A DNA stretch of 36,896 nucleotides. Source: a virus. Each line of letters begins with the position of its first letter. Within the stretch, counting starts at the first letter, position 1. Both the position numbers and the translations under genes were made by a program. This document shows positions 1-7,141 of the stretch, in pieces. The DNA lies in the IMG/VR virus record IMGVR_UViG_3300031857_000593, positions 1 through 36,896 of that record. One strand, written 5' to 3'. Below the pieces are notes generated by a model. The model did no database searches and was not told where the DNA came from. It was given only the letters and a program-made list of their open reading frames with translations.

Positions 1-1
1 A

Positions 2-916
2 GGTAAGGGAGGAGACAAGGAAGACTCTAGACCACTTGATCGTGGTGCTGGGTCTGATGGAACCGGTGGGCAAATCAAGCACAATGTCAACTACGCTGAG
101 TTGCGTAAGCAACTTAAGGATAGAATCATCAAGGCGACTAAGAGTGTGTCCAGTGTTACTGACGCTGAGCAGTTTATGAGTGATGTGAACAAGGAGCTGT
201 CAAAGCCTCTTATCCGAACTCAGGCAACGACAGCGTTGAGCAACGAACTGATTGACAAAGCAAACAAAGTTGCCGGTGCAATGCTCAATGCACTCGCTCC
301 TCTAGCAGTGACCGCTGACCCAGCGTGGCGGTTCCGTCAGGAAAATGGTGTCTTGGACCCAGTGTCCTACAAGACTCATGAACCAGGCGACAGCGACTAT
401 TGGATTGACTACGAGGGTGAAGGCTCGACTGGCCATAGCCTTTCGGTGTCTGTGTTGCTTGACACGTCGGGGTCGATGGATGCATGGATGGATGAGTTGT
501 CGGTCGCAGCGTATGGTATTCGTCTTGCGTGCGATAGTTTGGAAATTCCTTGCACTGTTTCAACATTCGACACAGATGCCTATATGCTGTACCCGCACGA
601 AGAAAATGTGGCACCATTGCTCATACACGACGGTGGCGGTACAAACCCGAGAGCTGCTTTGAAGCAGGTGGAAAACCAGAAAGCAGGAAAGCAACGACAG
701 CTGGTCGTCGTGTTGACAGACGGTGCATGGTCTGACGTCAAGTCAATCAAACCGTTCGTGCAACCAGGACAGTACTGGGTGTTGACCGCTCTTGGCGACG
801 GTGCATATGCAGGTACCTTCGTGGAAGGTAAAGGTGCTGACGTAACTTTGGTCATCAATGATGTGGCAGAGTTGCCGAAGAAGGTTGAGCAATCCCTATC
901 AAATTTCCTAGCATAG
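2..916 (+). CDS. VWA-domain (CobT-like) protein, 5' end outside window
   Basis: The reading frame is open from the left edge, so this is the C-terminal part of a longer protein; an in-frame TTG at 101 is not convincing as a start. The C-terminal 150 residues form a von Willebrand A domain with an intact MIDAS metal site: DTSGS (DxSxS) on the first strand, a GGTNP loop supplying the conserved Thr, and VVVLTDGAWSD supplying the last Asp. Phage and bacterial proteins of this kind (CobT/YehP-like) usually work with a MoxR-type AAA+ ATPase as a metal-dependent remodelling pair; the ATPase would lie left of the window, which is inference. The upstream part is Gly/Asp-rich, then helical. The next gene follows after 8 bases with its AGGAGG overlapping this stop. 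The VWA call is firm, the exact role is not known. Confidence 0.8.
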   Translation, partial: GKGGDKEDSRPLDRGAGSDGTGGQIKHNVNYAELRKQLKDRIIKATKSVSSVTDAEQFMSDVNKELSKPLIRTQATTALSNELIDKANKVAGAMLNALAPLAVTADPAWRFRQENGVLDPVSYKTHEPGDSDYWIDYEGEGSTGHSLSVSVLLDTSGSMDAWMDELSVAAYGIRLACDSLEIPCTVSTFDTDAYMLYPHEENVAPLLIHDGGGTNPRAALKQVENQKAGKQRQLVVVLTDGAWSDVKSIKPFVQPGQYWVLTALGDGAYAGTFVEGKGADVTLVINDVAELPKKVEQSLSNFLA

Positions 917-924
917 GAGGAAAC

Positions 925-1200
925 GTGGAATGGTCAGAAGTATCTGACGTGGAAGAAGACAACGAACTTCCCAAAGTAATCAACGTCCTACGAATGGTTA
1001 GTTACTCTGTAGAAGAGGCGCTAACTAGTCTGCAGGAGTTTGGGGAGTACCCAGAACCAACGATAGAGGATGTTATGAACGTCGTGGCAACGTGGGCGAG
1101 CGAAGACTTTGGGTGTGATTGGAATCATCCGGTAGACCCAACAAAACTTGTCTACACCGACGAGTACAACAACATACTCTATGCTCCAGGTGAGGCATGA
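925..1200 (+). CDS. Small acidic hypothetical protein
   Basis: A 91-residue protein of unknown function with a GTG start chosen because AGGAGG (915-920) sits 4 bases upstream. It is rich in Glu and Asp, has no Cys cluster apart from one Cys, no membrane segment and no family I recognise. Its stop overlaps the start of the SNF2 helicase (ATGA at 1197-1200), so the two are probably translationally coupled and it may act with, or simply be co-expressed with, the helicase. It is a real gene by its ribosome binding site and tight packing; the function is open. Confidence 0.75.
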   Translation: MEWSEVSDVEEDNELPKVINVLRMVSYSVEEALTSLQEFGEYPEPTIEDVMNVVATWASEDFGCDWNHPVDPTKLVYTDEYNNILYAPGEA

Positions 1201-2657
1201 GACAGCCTAGACCGGCAATCGTGCCGCCGTCCAACCAGCTAGTTCTACCGTCCCTCAACATAAGCCTGTACGACTACCAAATCGAAGCGTTTGAATGGGC
1301 TGTGTCTAAAAAGCAGTCTTATCTTGCGTTAGATATGGGTTTAGGTAAAACAGCAATAGCTATTGCTGTGGCGTCTGCCCTAGTTGAGCAGGAGCAACAA
1401 AAAGTACTAATCGTAGTACCACCGAGCTTGGTGTGGAACTGGGTTAGCGAGATAAGTAAATTTAACCCTAATCTGAAAACTGCTGTACTCAGAGGTCAGT
1501 CCGTGCACAGTCTTCCTGATGCGGATGTTTACATTATCGGTAACGCAGTTCTAACTCACTGGTCAGTAGCCCTTATGGGAGAAATTGATGCAATCATCGT
1601 TGATGAGGCACATTTCTTCAAGAATGCATCAAAGCGTACCAAGTCTTTGATAAACATAAGTAACTATCTGCCTAGTGATGCGGTTAAAGTACTGATGAGC
1701 GGTACGCCCGCTCCAAACGGTAGAAACATGGAACTCGTATCTCAGATAGATTTCTTGGGTTCTAACGCATGGGCAGGAATAGGTGGTATTGGCCACTTCT
1801 ATCAACACTACGCACCGTGGTCTGGTAAAACAGTAAACGGTAGAAAAGTTGGTAGGATATCAACCAATGACCTAGACCTTAAAAATCGTATGCATGACTC
1901 TTTTATGTTCAGACGTAAGAGAGACGAGGTAATTGATTTGCCTACCAAGTTTCGGGCGACCGTTACTTTGGAAGGTTCTGGCCCCGCAGTGCAAGATTAT
2001 ATGGATGTCCATAATGATCTCATTGCGTGGCTTGAATCAATAAACCGAGACACTACGGGAGCCGAAAGAGCATATGCTTTGGTTCAGCTGGGTTACCTAC
2101 GAAAACATGTTGGTAGAGCAAAGACAGATGCCATTATCAAACATGTATCGGAGATACTGGATAACGAGCCAGGTGGAATGTTTATTGTTGCCGAGCACGT
2201 AGACACAATGAACGCCCTTACTGCTGGGTTATCTAAGTACAACCCCTGTGAAGTGCGAGGTGGTATGTCGGAGGGCGCTAAAAAAGCAGCGGTCAACGAC
2301 TTCAACAGTGGTGCTTCACGAGTAATGGTTGGGCAGATTATCTCAGCTGGTACAGGATTAACACTTACTGGTAATGGTGTAAACCAAAACTATCGTGGTG
2401 TTATTGCCCAGTTACCTTGGAATCCTGCCTCACTAAAACAAGCAGAGGATAGGTTACACCGAATATCACAAACACTTGATGTTCACATAACCATACCTTT
2501 GTGCCACATCGAAGGATGCGAAACAATTGATGAGAGATTGTGGAGTGTCCTTGAAGAGAAAGCCTTTTCTACCGGCATTCTAATTGACGGTCAAGGAGAG
2601 GTACTGCTAGAGCAAATACAAAACGGAGTCTTGGACTCGTACAGAAAGCGAAGATAG
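1197..2657 (+). CDS. SNF2-family helicase/translocase (copy A)
   Basis: A 486-residue superfamily 2 ATPase of the SNF2 type, of the short single-subunit kind seen in phages. Visible motifs: Q-motif region DYQIEA near residue 26, Walker A DMGLGKT (46-52), DEAH box (136-139), motif III MSGTPAPNG, and motif VI AEDRLHRISQ in the second RecA-like domain. All catalytic residues look intact. Such proteins translocate on double-stranded DNA and remodel forks or displace bound proteins; SMARCAL1 is a distant relative. There is no fused nuclease or HIRAN domain. The ATG overlaps the previous stop, and the next gene, a coiled-coil protein with a Gam-like layout, starts 2 bases after its stop. A second, more divergent SNF2 gene with the same kind of partner lies at 31385-32932. 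Confidence 0.93.
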   Translation: MRQPRPAIVPPSNQLVLPSLNISLYDYQIEAFEWAVSKKQSYLALDMGLGKTAIAIAVASALVEQEQQKVLIVVPPSLVWNWVSEISKFNPNLKTAVLRGQSVHSLPDADVYIIGNAVLTHWSVALMGEIDAIIVDEAHFFKNASKRTKSLINISNYLPSDAVKVLMSGTPAPNGRNMELVSQIDFLGSNAWAGIGGIGHFYQHYAPWSGKTVNGRKVGRISTNDLDLKNRMHDSFMFRRKRDEVIDLPTKFRATVTLEGSGPAVQDYMDVHNDLIAWLESINRDTTGAERAYALVQLGYLRKHVGRAKTDAIIKHVSEILDNEPGGMFIVAEHVDTMNALTAGLSKYNPCEVRGGMSEGAKKAAVNDFNSGASRVMVGQIISAGTGLTLTGNGVNQNYRGVIAQLPWNPASLKQAEDRLHRISQTLDVHITIPLCHIEGCETIDERLWSVLEEKAFSTGILIDGQGEVLLEQIQNGVLDSYRKRR

Positions 2658-2659
2658 CC

Positions 2660-3025
2660 ATGTCAGCAATAAACGAAGTGATCAAAGACACCGCTCAAGA
2701 TTGGGTCAAGCTAAAAGCAGAGCTGGACGTGATCAAGAGCAAGTTTGAAGCCTTGGACGCCATGTTGAAAGACATGATGTATGAATCTGGGGTTACAACT
2801 GTAACCCTGGACGAAGTAACGATTGAGCTGTCTACTCCTGCTAGACGGTCTTTCGACGCTCAAGTGCTCAAAGATCTGGTTAGTGCTTCAGTGTTCAACA
2901 AGGTTACCAAGCCTTCCGTTGACACACAGTTGATGGATGCCGCGATCAAGATGGGCACGATAAAGCAGGAGGTGGCTGATCAAGTAACAAAGAAAACCGA
3001 GTACAAGCAACTACGAGTGAAATGA
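2660..3025 (+). CDS. Gam-like coiled-coil protein, partner of SNF2 copy A
   Basis: A 121-residue protein. The first third is a Leu/Lys/Glu-rich coiled coil, followed by a short beta segment (VTIELSTPARRSFD), helices, and a terminal strand TKKTEYKQLRV. This order (coiled coil, strand with basic residues, an [FL]D step, helices, Tyr/Lys-rich last strand) resembles phage Mu Gam, the Ku-like protein that binds DNA ends and shields them from host nucleases. I infer the relationship from layout, not from a search. It starts 2 bases after the SNF2 helicase stop, and a protein with the same plan follows the other SNF2 helicase (30937-31377). Alternatives: a generic coiled-coil helicase cofactor. Real gene, moderate confidence in the Gam link. 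Confidence 0.6.
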   Translation: MSAINEVIKDTAQDWVKLKAELDVIKSKFEALDAMLKDMMYESGVTTVTLDEVTIELSTPARRSFDAQVLKDLVSASVFNKVTKPSVDTQLMDAAIKMGTIKQEVADQVTKKTEYKQLRVK

Positions 3026-3031
3026 GAAACG

Positions 3032-3301
3032 TTGGAAGAATCACTTATCAACTTGATTCTGGAAGTTGTTGATTCACAAACTACCTATTCAGCGGCCTCA
3101 TACAGAAAATTACGTGAGTCGTTGTTTGTGTTGGACTGTGAGTGTGTAAAAACCAAGGAGTATGAAACGTACATAAGGGAAAGCGTATCAAACCGCGTTT
3201 TTGTATTTACGTATACGGGTGAGATGTACTCACATACGTGTAAAAAATGTGAATTGATAGACAAGTTAAACACCAAAATAAACCAAGTAGAAAGCGAATA
3301 A
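3032..3301 (+). CDS. Hypothetical protein with C-terminal CxxC
   Basis: An 89-residue protein with a TTG start at 3032; the only upstream help is a weak GAGAAA, so the start is uncertain. It is not recognised. The C-terminal part holds HTCKKCELI, a CxxC that could be half of a metal site, with a third and fourth Cys in DCECV further up (about residues 35-37). It sits between the SNF2/Gam-like pair and another unknown protein, all on the same strand with gaps of 5-6 bases, so it is part of the same operon. Confidence 0.6.
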   Translation: MEESLINLILEVVDSQTTYSAASYRKLRESLFVLDCECVKTKEYETYIRESVSNRVFVFTYTGEMYSHTCKKCELIDKLNTKINQVESE

Positions 3302-3306
3302 AAGAA

Positions 3307-3882
3307 ATGTTTGATTATTACGAAGTGTTTGAAGAGTTCGGGGCTTCCCCGGCAACCCCCGAAGAGTGGGAACACATGAGAACCGGACAAGACATGGTGT
3401 GGATGTACCACGTTACATCCAATTTCACCGAGCGTCTGATGCAGAGTTACATGCAAACCCACAAAGATGCAAGAGTCATGGCAAATGAAATGGATTTGTT
3501 CATCGAGGAATTGCAACGACAGACAGGATTGCGCCCTGAAGAGACAGGTATCGCAGCCCATCTGGGTCAAGTGATCGCGGTGGACCGTGAATTCCGTGAC
3601 GACCCAGAGGGTGCTCGTCAGTTTGCCCGTGAAAGCTACGAGTCATCGTTGGAGAGAGAACAGCAAGTCGATGATGACTTGGAGAATGACAGCGTTGACC
3701 AAGATATCCGAGCACTAGCCGAGGATATGGCACAAATGCTTAAAGAGCGCCATACCAAGAAGCGCCAGATGGATGCTGAACTCGGGCGCATGGAATACCT
3801 GATGGCTTCAACAGAGCTTGACAAGGTGTTTCAAGCATTCGATTCCATCTTTGGAACGAATGACAAGGAGGAGAAGAAGTGA
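3307..3882 (+). CDS. Hypothetical acidic helical protein
   Basis: A 191-residue protein rich in Glu, Asp and Met and largely helical by composition, with likely coiled-coil segments in the last 80 residues. No Cys, membrane segment or signal peptide is seen and no family is recognised. The ATG at 3307 has a modest AAAGAA ahead of it. Near its 3' end, a strong AAGGAGGAG (3865-3873) serves the following 58-residue gene, whose GTG overlaps this stop codon. Confidence 0.7.
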   Translation: MFDYYEVFEEFGASPATPEEWEHMRTGQDMVWMYHVTSNFTERLMQSYMQTHKDARVMANEMDLFIEELQRQTGLRPEETGIAAHLGQVIAVDREFRDDPEGARQFARESYESSLEREQQVDDDLENDSVDQDIRALAEDMAQMLKERHTKKRQMDAELGRMEYLMASTELDKVFQAFDSIFGTNDKEEKK

Positions 3883-4055
3883 ACAAGGAACAGTTGCACC
3901 AAGAACTGTACAAAGTTCTATCAGAAATTGATGACACGTTGAGCATCACCGCTGGTCATCAAATTGCGTCGGCACCTGTCATGACCGACAGACTGTTGGA
4001 CATAAGAAACATTGTAAACGCATTACTTAACATGGAGGAAATTTCAAATGGATGA
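3879..4055 (+). CDS. Small 58-residue hypothetical protein
   Basis: A short gene starting with GTG at 3879 inside the stop of the previous gene (GTGA) and ending at 4055, 8 bases into the next gene. A strong Shine-Dalgarno AAGGAGGAG (3865-3873) lies 5 bases upstream, and the frame has no in-frame stop across the otherwise empty stretch 3883-4047. The product begins MNKEQLHQELYKVLSEIDD, looks helical and amphipathic, and has no recognised domain. Its position fills the only gap between two unknown genes, which supports it being real. Confidence 0.65.
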   Translation: MNKEQLHQELYKVLSEIDDTLSITAGHQIASAPVMTDRLLDIRNIVNALLNMEEISNG

Positions 4056-4653
4056 GTTCGTTCACTTCGCGTGTGAGGACGCAGACGGAAACAGCGAGGG
4101 CTTCATTGAAGCCCCGTATGGTGTAAGCGCACTGTCCTTGGTGCGTGTCATTGACGAGTTGTCAAACAGGTTGCCCCACCGGTCAATGTTGTTCGACCAC
4201 GTTGATCCCTGTGTTCTTGAGATAGACGACGAGGGGAAGGTGTGTAGGACATATGAAATTGGAGAAATGGAGTTTGAAACTCTCCAAGATCTTATCGCGT
4301 ACATTTGTGTACACCCTGGAATGCTCAGTTACAAGCAGTTCGGAGTGATTGCTCCTGGCAGAGGCTACAACGCAGATACCGGTGAGATGCGCACTGTGTA
4401 CATTTGTTTGTATAGCGACGGCCCTGGTTCTGTTGAATCCGTTGTGTGGGACAATGACCAACGAGTGCTCCTCATGAAGCCTTACAAGTTGGAGCGTAAC
4501 CAAGGCACTATTGGTGACGCAGTTCTGTTGTTGTCCAACAAGCTGGCCTTCGACCTTCTTCCGGAATCGGTCAAGACTAAGGATTTGACAAACACGGTGG
4601 AGAAGAACATCGAAGCTGGGTTTGCGTTCATAACCAGAAGGGACAATAGTTGA
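4048..4653 (+). CDS. Hypothetical protein, 201 aa
   Basis: An unrecognised 201-residue soluble protein. The ATG at 4048 is preceded by GGAGGAA (4034-4040). It is acidic with mixed alpha/beta character; a stretch around residues 125-145 contains VYICLYSDGPGSVES and VLLMKPYKLER, suggesting a beta-rich core. No catalytic motif or membrane segment is seen. The start lies within the end of the 58-residue gene, which suggests translational coupling. After its stop there is only a small inverted repeat (4655-4670) before the next gene. Confidence 0.72.
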   Translation: MDEFVHFACEDADGNSEGFIEAPYGVSALSLVRVIDELSNRLPHRSMLFDHVDPCVLEIDDEGKVCRTYEIGEMEFETLQDLIAYICVHPGMLSYKQFGVIAPGRGYNADTGEMRTVYICLYSDGPGSVESVVWDNDQRVLLMKPYKLERNQGTIGDAVLLLSNKLAFDLLPESVKTKDLTNTVEKNIEAGFAFITRRDNS

Positions 4654-4684
4654 TGGAGGCAATCTCCTCCGTTAAGGTGTTCTC

Positions 4685-4894
4685 ATGGTCATGCAACATA
4701 AATCAAAAGCCGTGAAGAAGATGTTTAGGAAACTTGAGGATCTTGGGTTTTCTATTACTCGGAATAAGGGTGGGGTGTATAAAATTACACCCCCACCCAA
4801 CATCCAAGGACCAACGTATTCCACACACGGAACCGAATCGTCTCTGCATCCGATGAGACGAGACTTCAAAAAGTTGTACAAAGTAGAGGTATAG
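4685..4894 (+). CDS. HicA-fold (dsRBD-like) small protein lacking the catalytic His
   Basis: A 69-residue basic protein starting at ATG 4685, with AAGGTG (4674-4679) upstream; ATG 4691 is a possible alternative. The pattern KMFRKLEDLGF, then a Lys-Gly step, KITPPP, and STHGTESSLHPMRRDFKKL follows HicA toxins and the HicA-like proteins common in actinophages: helix, strand, [KR]GSH turn, strand, then a last helix. HicA is an mRNA interferase whose active His sits in that turn. Here the turn reads NKGGVYKI, so the His is replaced by Val and RNase activity is doubtful. No HicB-like antitoxin is adjacent; the next gene is a WhiB. It may be an RNA-binding protein derived from HicA. Confidence 0.55.
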   Translation: MVMQHKSKAVKKMFRKLEDLGFSITRNKGGVYKITPPPNIQGPTYSTHGTESSLHPMRRDFKKLYKVEV

Positions 4895-4895
4895 G

Positions 4896-5171
4896 ATGAC
4901 AAATTCAGACTGGATAGAGCACGCTGCTTGTAGAGGCAAGCCAATTGAAATCTTCTTCATTGAACGCGGGCAGTCAAGCCGCGAAGCAAAAGAGATATGC
5001 AACTCATGCAGCGTAAAATCAGAATGTTTGGAAGACGCACTAGATGTAAAACATGAAATAGACATGTTTGGCATCTTTGGTGGGTTAAGTCCAAGAGAGC
5101 GCAGAAAGGAACGTCATAGACGCGCTAAAGAGCAAAGCATTAGTGTAGACTCACTCTCGTCGCAATCGTGA
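4896..5171 (+). CDS. whiB: WhiB-family transcriptional regulator (first copy)
   Basis: A 91-residue WhiB-like protein. The four Cys that bind a [4Fe-4S] cluster are at 12, 35, 38 and 44 (C-x22-C-x2-C-x5-C), followed by the GIFGGLSPRERR turn and a basic C-terminal tail (RRKERHRRAKEQ) that can contact DNA. WhiB proteins are found in actinobacteria and their phages and regulate transcription through the primary sigma factor. The ATG overlaps nothing but is one base after the previous stop, with GAGG (4886-4889) upstream. It probably modulates host or phage transcription; targets are unknown. A second WhiB lies on the other strand at 9801-10175. Confidence 0.92.
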   Translation: MTNSDWIEHAACRGKPIEIFFIERGQSSREAKEICNSCSVKSECLEDALDVKHEIDMFGIFGGLSPRERRKERHRRAKEQSISVDSLSSQS

Positions 5172-5195
5172 TGCCGTCAAACACTAGGAGTACTT

Positions 5196-5666
5196 ATGGC
5201 TCTATGTAGAGGGCCGGTGTGTAATAGACCGGTCGTAGCAAAAGGATTATGTGCAGCTCACTATAAACAACTAAAACGTGATGGTGTGTTGCACGTAATT
5301 GAAGATTCCAAACTTCCTGAAGATAAGTTTTGGAAGAACATAAACAAAACAGCTGATGGGTGTTGGATATGGACAGGAACCGTAGATAAAGGCTACGGAA
5401 GAATGTACATAGGCAATAAAGCCTATCAAGCACACAGATGGTCTTACGAGCAGCATAAGCATGTAAGTTTGACCAAAGCAGAAACTCTGGACCACCTTTG
5501 CCGTAACACGCTCTGCTGTAATCCAGAACACTTGGAAAAAGTGGCGTTGATTGAGAACATTGAGAGACAACACCTTTACCATGCCCTCAATGCCGAGATA
5601 AAAAGACTCAGAGAGTTCCTAATCGACATTGGTTACAACCCAGACACACTACAGAAAGAGATGTGA
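5196..5666 (+). CDS. HNH endonuclease (homing type)
   Basis: A 156-residue protein with an N-terminal Cys/His zinc motif (CRGPVCNRPVVAKGLCAAHY) and an HNH_3-type nuclease core: AHRWSYE followed by LDHLCRNTLCCNPEHLEKV, which supplies the His-Asn-His set and extra Cys ligands. This arrangement is typical of free-standing phage HNH endonucleases, which cut one site and spread by homing, or act in packaging. There is no adjacent terminase, so homing is more likely. The ATG at 5196 has TAGGAG 5 bases upstream. The next gene's GTG overlaps its stop. Confidence 0.88.
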   Translation: MALCRGPVCNRPVVAKGLCAAHYKQLKRDGVLHVIEDSKLPEDKFWKNINKTADGCWIWTGTVDKGYGRMYIGNKAYQAHRWSYEQHKHVSLTKAETLDHLCRNTLCCNPEHLEKVALIENIERQHLYHALNAEIKRLREFLIDIGYNPDTLQKEM

Positions 5667-6070
5667 ACAAATTGAAAAGATTACTAGCAATCACTATCCT
5701 TGGGCTAGCAGCCTGTGGTGGTACAGAGACAGTGTACGTTGATCGTACTGACGCTCCTGACACAACAGTAAAGGTGGTCAGAACAACCGACGCACCTATC
5801 GCTACCCCTGCACCCCCGGTGTGGTCGGATGAAGATAGTTTCCTGTGGAACATTGAGCAGGAGTTCGGTTACACGGGATTGCCCGACTACGAACTCATTG
5901 AGACTGGTTACGTTGTGTGTGAAGCACTGCGTGGCGGTGCTCAGGCGTGGGATGTAGCAACTGCTCTTGAGCAGTCGTCTAGCGACTACCGAAGCCAGCA
6001 AATGCTGATTGCCATAACTGCTTCGGCAGTTGTCAATTTCTGCCCCGAACAAATGTACAAGTTTGAGTAA
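5663..6070 (+). CDS. Secreted lipoprotein with DUF732-like domain
   Basis: A 135-residue lipoprotein. A basic start (MNKLKR), a short hydrophobic stretch and a lipobox LAAC with the acylated Cys at residue 18 predict export and anchoring on the outer face of the membrane. A Thr/Ala/Pro-rich linker follows. The C-terminal part, with ETGYVVCEAL, a helical SSDYRSQQ stretch and AVVNFCPEQ, fits DUF732, an actinobacterial domain with two conserved Cys that likely form a disulfide. GTG at 5663 overlaps the previous stop. In a phage, a surface lipoprotein would fit superinfection exclusion or altered host surface; that role is inferred only. Confidence 0.8.
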   Translation: MNKLKRLLAITILGLAACGGTETVYVDRTDAPDTTVKVVRTTDAPIATPAPPVWSDEDSFLWNIEQEFGYTGLPDYELIETGYVVCEALRGGAQAWDVATALEQSSSDYRSQQMLIAITASAVVNFCPEQMYKFE

Positions 6071-6081
6071 AGGAGAACAAC

Positions 6082-6420
6082 ATGTCAAAAACAATGTTCA
6101 CTATAACGTTGCCAAAAACCCTTGTCATGGACGACAGTGAAATTTTGAGAATGCTGACTGACAATCAGTGGTTTGAGTGGGTCACCCATGTTGTGAGACA
6201 CGACTATGGGATAACGATTACCATGGATGACCCTGACGGTGATGGGGAAGTAACCAATACGTTCAGTATTCCAGACATGATCAAAGTTTTGAAGTCTTTG
6301 CCCACGGAAAAGGTTTGGGCTCAAAACGTGATTCACGATGTCATAGAAGGTGATCTTGACAGCGAAACCCAAGATTTGTTTTGGCAATACGCCATGTTTG
6401 GCGACGTTATATACGGATAA
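6082..6420 (+). CDS. Hypothetical protein, 112 aa
   Basis: Unrecognised 112-residue acidic protein. The ATG at 6082 has AAAGGAGAA (6070-6078) a few bases upstream, so the start is firm. The sequence is soluble, Asp- and Trp-containing (NQWFEWVTHVV, TITMDDPDGDGEV) with no Cys or membrane segment. It sits between the lipoprotein and the DUF4314 gene in the same + strand run. Confidence 0.72.
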   Translation: MSKTMFTITLPKTLVMDDSEILRMLTDNQWFEWVTHVVRHDYGITITMDDPDGDGEVTNTFSIPDMIKVLKSLPTEKVWAQNVIHDVIEGDLDSETQDLFWQYAMFGDVIYG

Positions 6421-6443
6421 CCCTTAGAAAAAGGAAAATCAAA

Positions 6444-6656
6444 GTGGCAATAGCACAGTACGAGAAGAACATGATTGGTAAGAGAATTCGGTTGCAGTAC
6501 ACAAATGACCCTTACACCAATCTAAAGCCAGGGGATGAGGGGGTTGTCAGTTTCATTGATGATTTTGGCACAATCTCTGTCAACTGGGATTCTGGTTCTA
6601 CCCTCGGGTTGAACCCTGAGTTTGGTGACCGTTACGTACTCATTGAGGGGGACTGA
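6444..6656 (+). CDS. DUF4314 protein
   Basis: A 70-residue protein starting at GTG 6444, chosen because AAGGAAA (6431-6437) is 6 bases upstream; a longer frame from 6381 would run into the previous gene. The core, IGKRIRLQYTNDPY, LKPGDEGVVSFIDDFG and ISVNWDSGSTLGL, matches DUF4314, a small beta-barrel (SH3-like) family common in phages and Firmicutes/Actinobacteria. The function of the family is not established. Its stop shares one base with the next start (TGATG), so translation is probably coupled with the Pyr_excise-like gene. Confidence 0.8.
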   Translation: MAIAQYEKNMIGKRIRLQYTNDPYTNLKPGDEGVVSFIDDFGTISVNWDSGSTLGLNPEFGDRYVLIEGD

Positions 6657-7099
6657 TGCAAACGTTTTTACCTTATGGAAGAAACTTTACAAAGAACGCT
6701 CAAGTTCTTGACAACAAACGTCTAGGTAAGCAACGTGTTGAAAACCTGCAGATAATCAATTGCTTGTGTGGTGTTTCCACAGGTTGGAGAAACCACCCAG
6801 CGGTAAAGATGTGGAAAGGGTACGAACAATCACTTTTTTCATACCAAGTTGCCATTTGCGATGAATGGATGAAAAGAGGGTACAAAGACTCTTGTCTAAT
6901 CAAGGCCGCAGTAATAATTGGCCAACACCCAATCATAAAAAATCTGCCACCAGCTCAGCCTTGGTGGCTTAGTGATGAGGAAGTTGAAAGCAAGGTGATG
7001 GTGTCTCACCAATCAAATCTGGTGCGTAAACTCTCAGATCACTACGCGCCACATTTCCCAGCTGTTCCTAATGATATTCCGTATCATTGGCCAGTTTGA
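6656..7099 (+). CDS. Pyrimidine dimer DNA glycosylase-like (Pyr_excise / MSMEG_6728 family) protein
   Basis: A 147-residue protein starting MQTFLPYGRNFTKNA with VLDNKRLGKQRVEN, GWRNHPAVKMWKGYE, VSHQSNLVRK, DHYAPHFP and the terminal YHWPV. This is the pattern of the MSMEG_6728 / Pyr_excise family, annotated after T4 endonuclease V because of a shared fold; the conserved Arg and Glu residues in the second and third motifs are present. T4 endonuclease V removes UV-induced pyrimidine dimers; activity in this subfamily is not well shown, so DNA repair is a family-based suggestion. It is the last + strand gene before the terminator at 7142-7182. Confidence 0.82.
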   Translation: MQTFLPYGRNFTKNAQVLDNKRLGKQRVENLQIINCLCGVSTGWRNHPAVKMWKGYEQSLFSYQVAICDEWMKRGYKDSCLIKAAVIIGQHPIIKNLPPAQPWWLSDEEVESKVMVSHQSNLVRKLSDHYAPHFPAVPNDIPYHWPV

Positions 7100-7141
7100 C
7101 ATAGCCACGTGCTAATCGTGGCCCCGTCCAAATGACAAAAA

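Noticed and set aside
3085-3570. A 161-codon - strand frame
   Set aside because: Antisense to two tightly packed + strand genes, no Shine-Dalgarno and no family pattern.
4183-4662. A 159-codon - strand frame
   Set aside because: Antisense to the 201-residue gene that has GGAGGAA and fits the operon.
4655-4670. GGAGG-6-CCTCC inverted repeat as terminator
   Set aside because: Only a 5-bp stem and no T-run follows; the next gene is only 15 bases away.
6381-6443. N-terminal extension of the DUF4314 protein
   Set aside because: It would overlap the preceding gene by 40 bases with no ribosome binding site; GTG 6444 has AAGGAAA.
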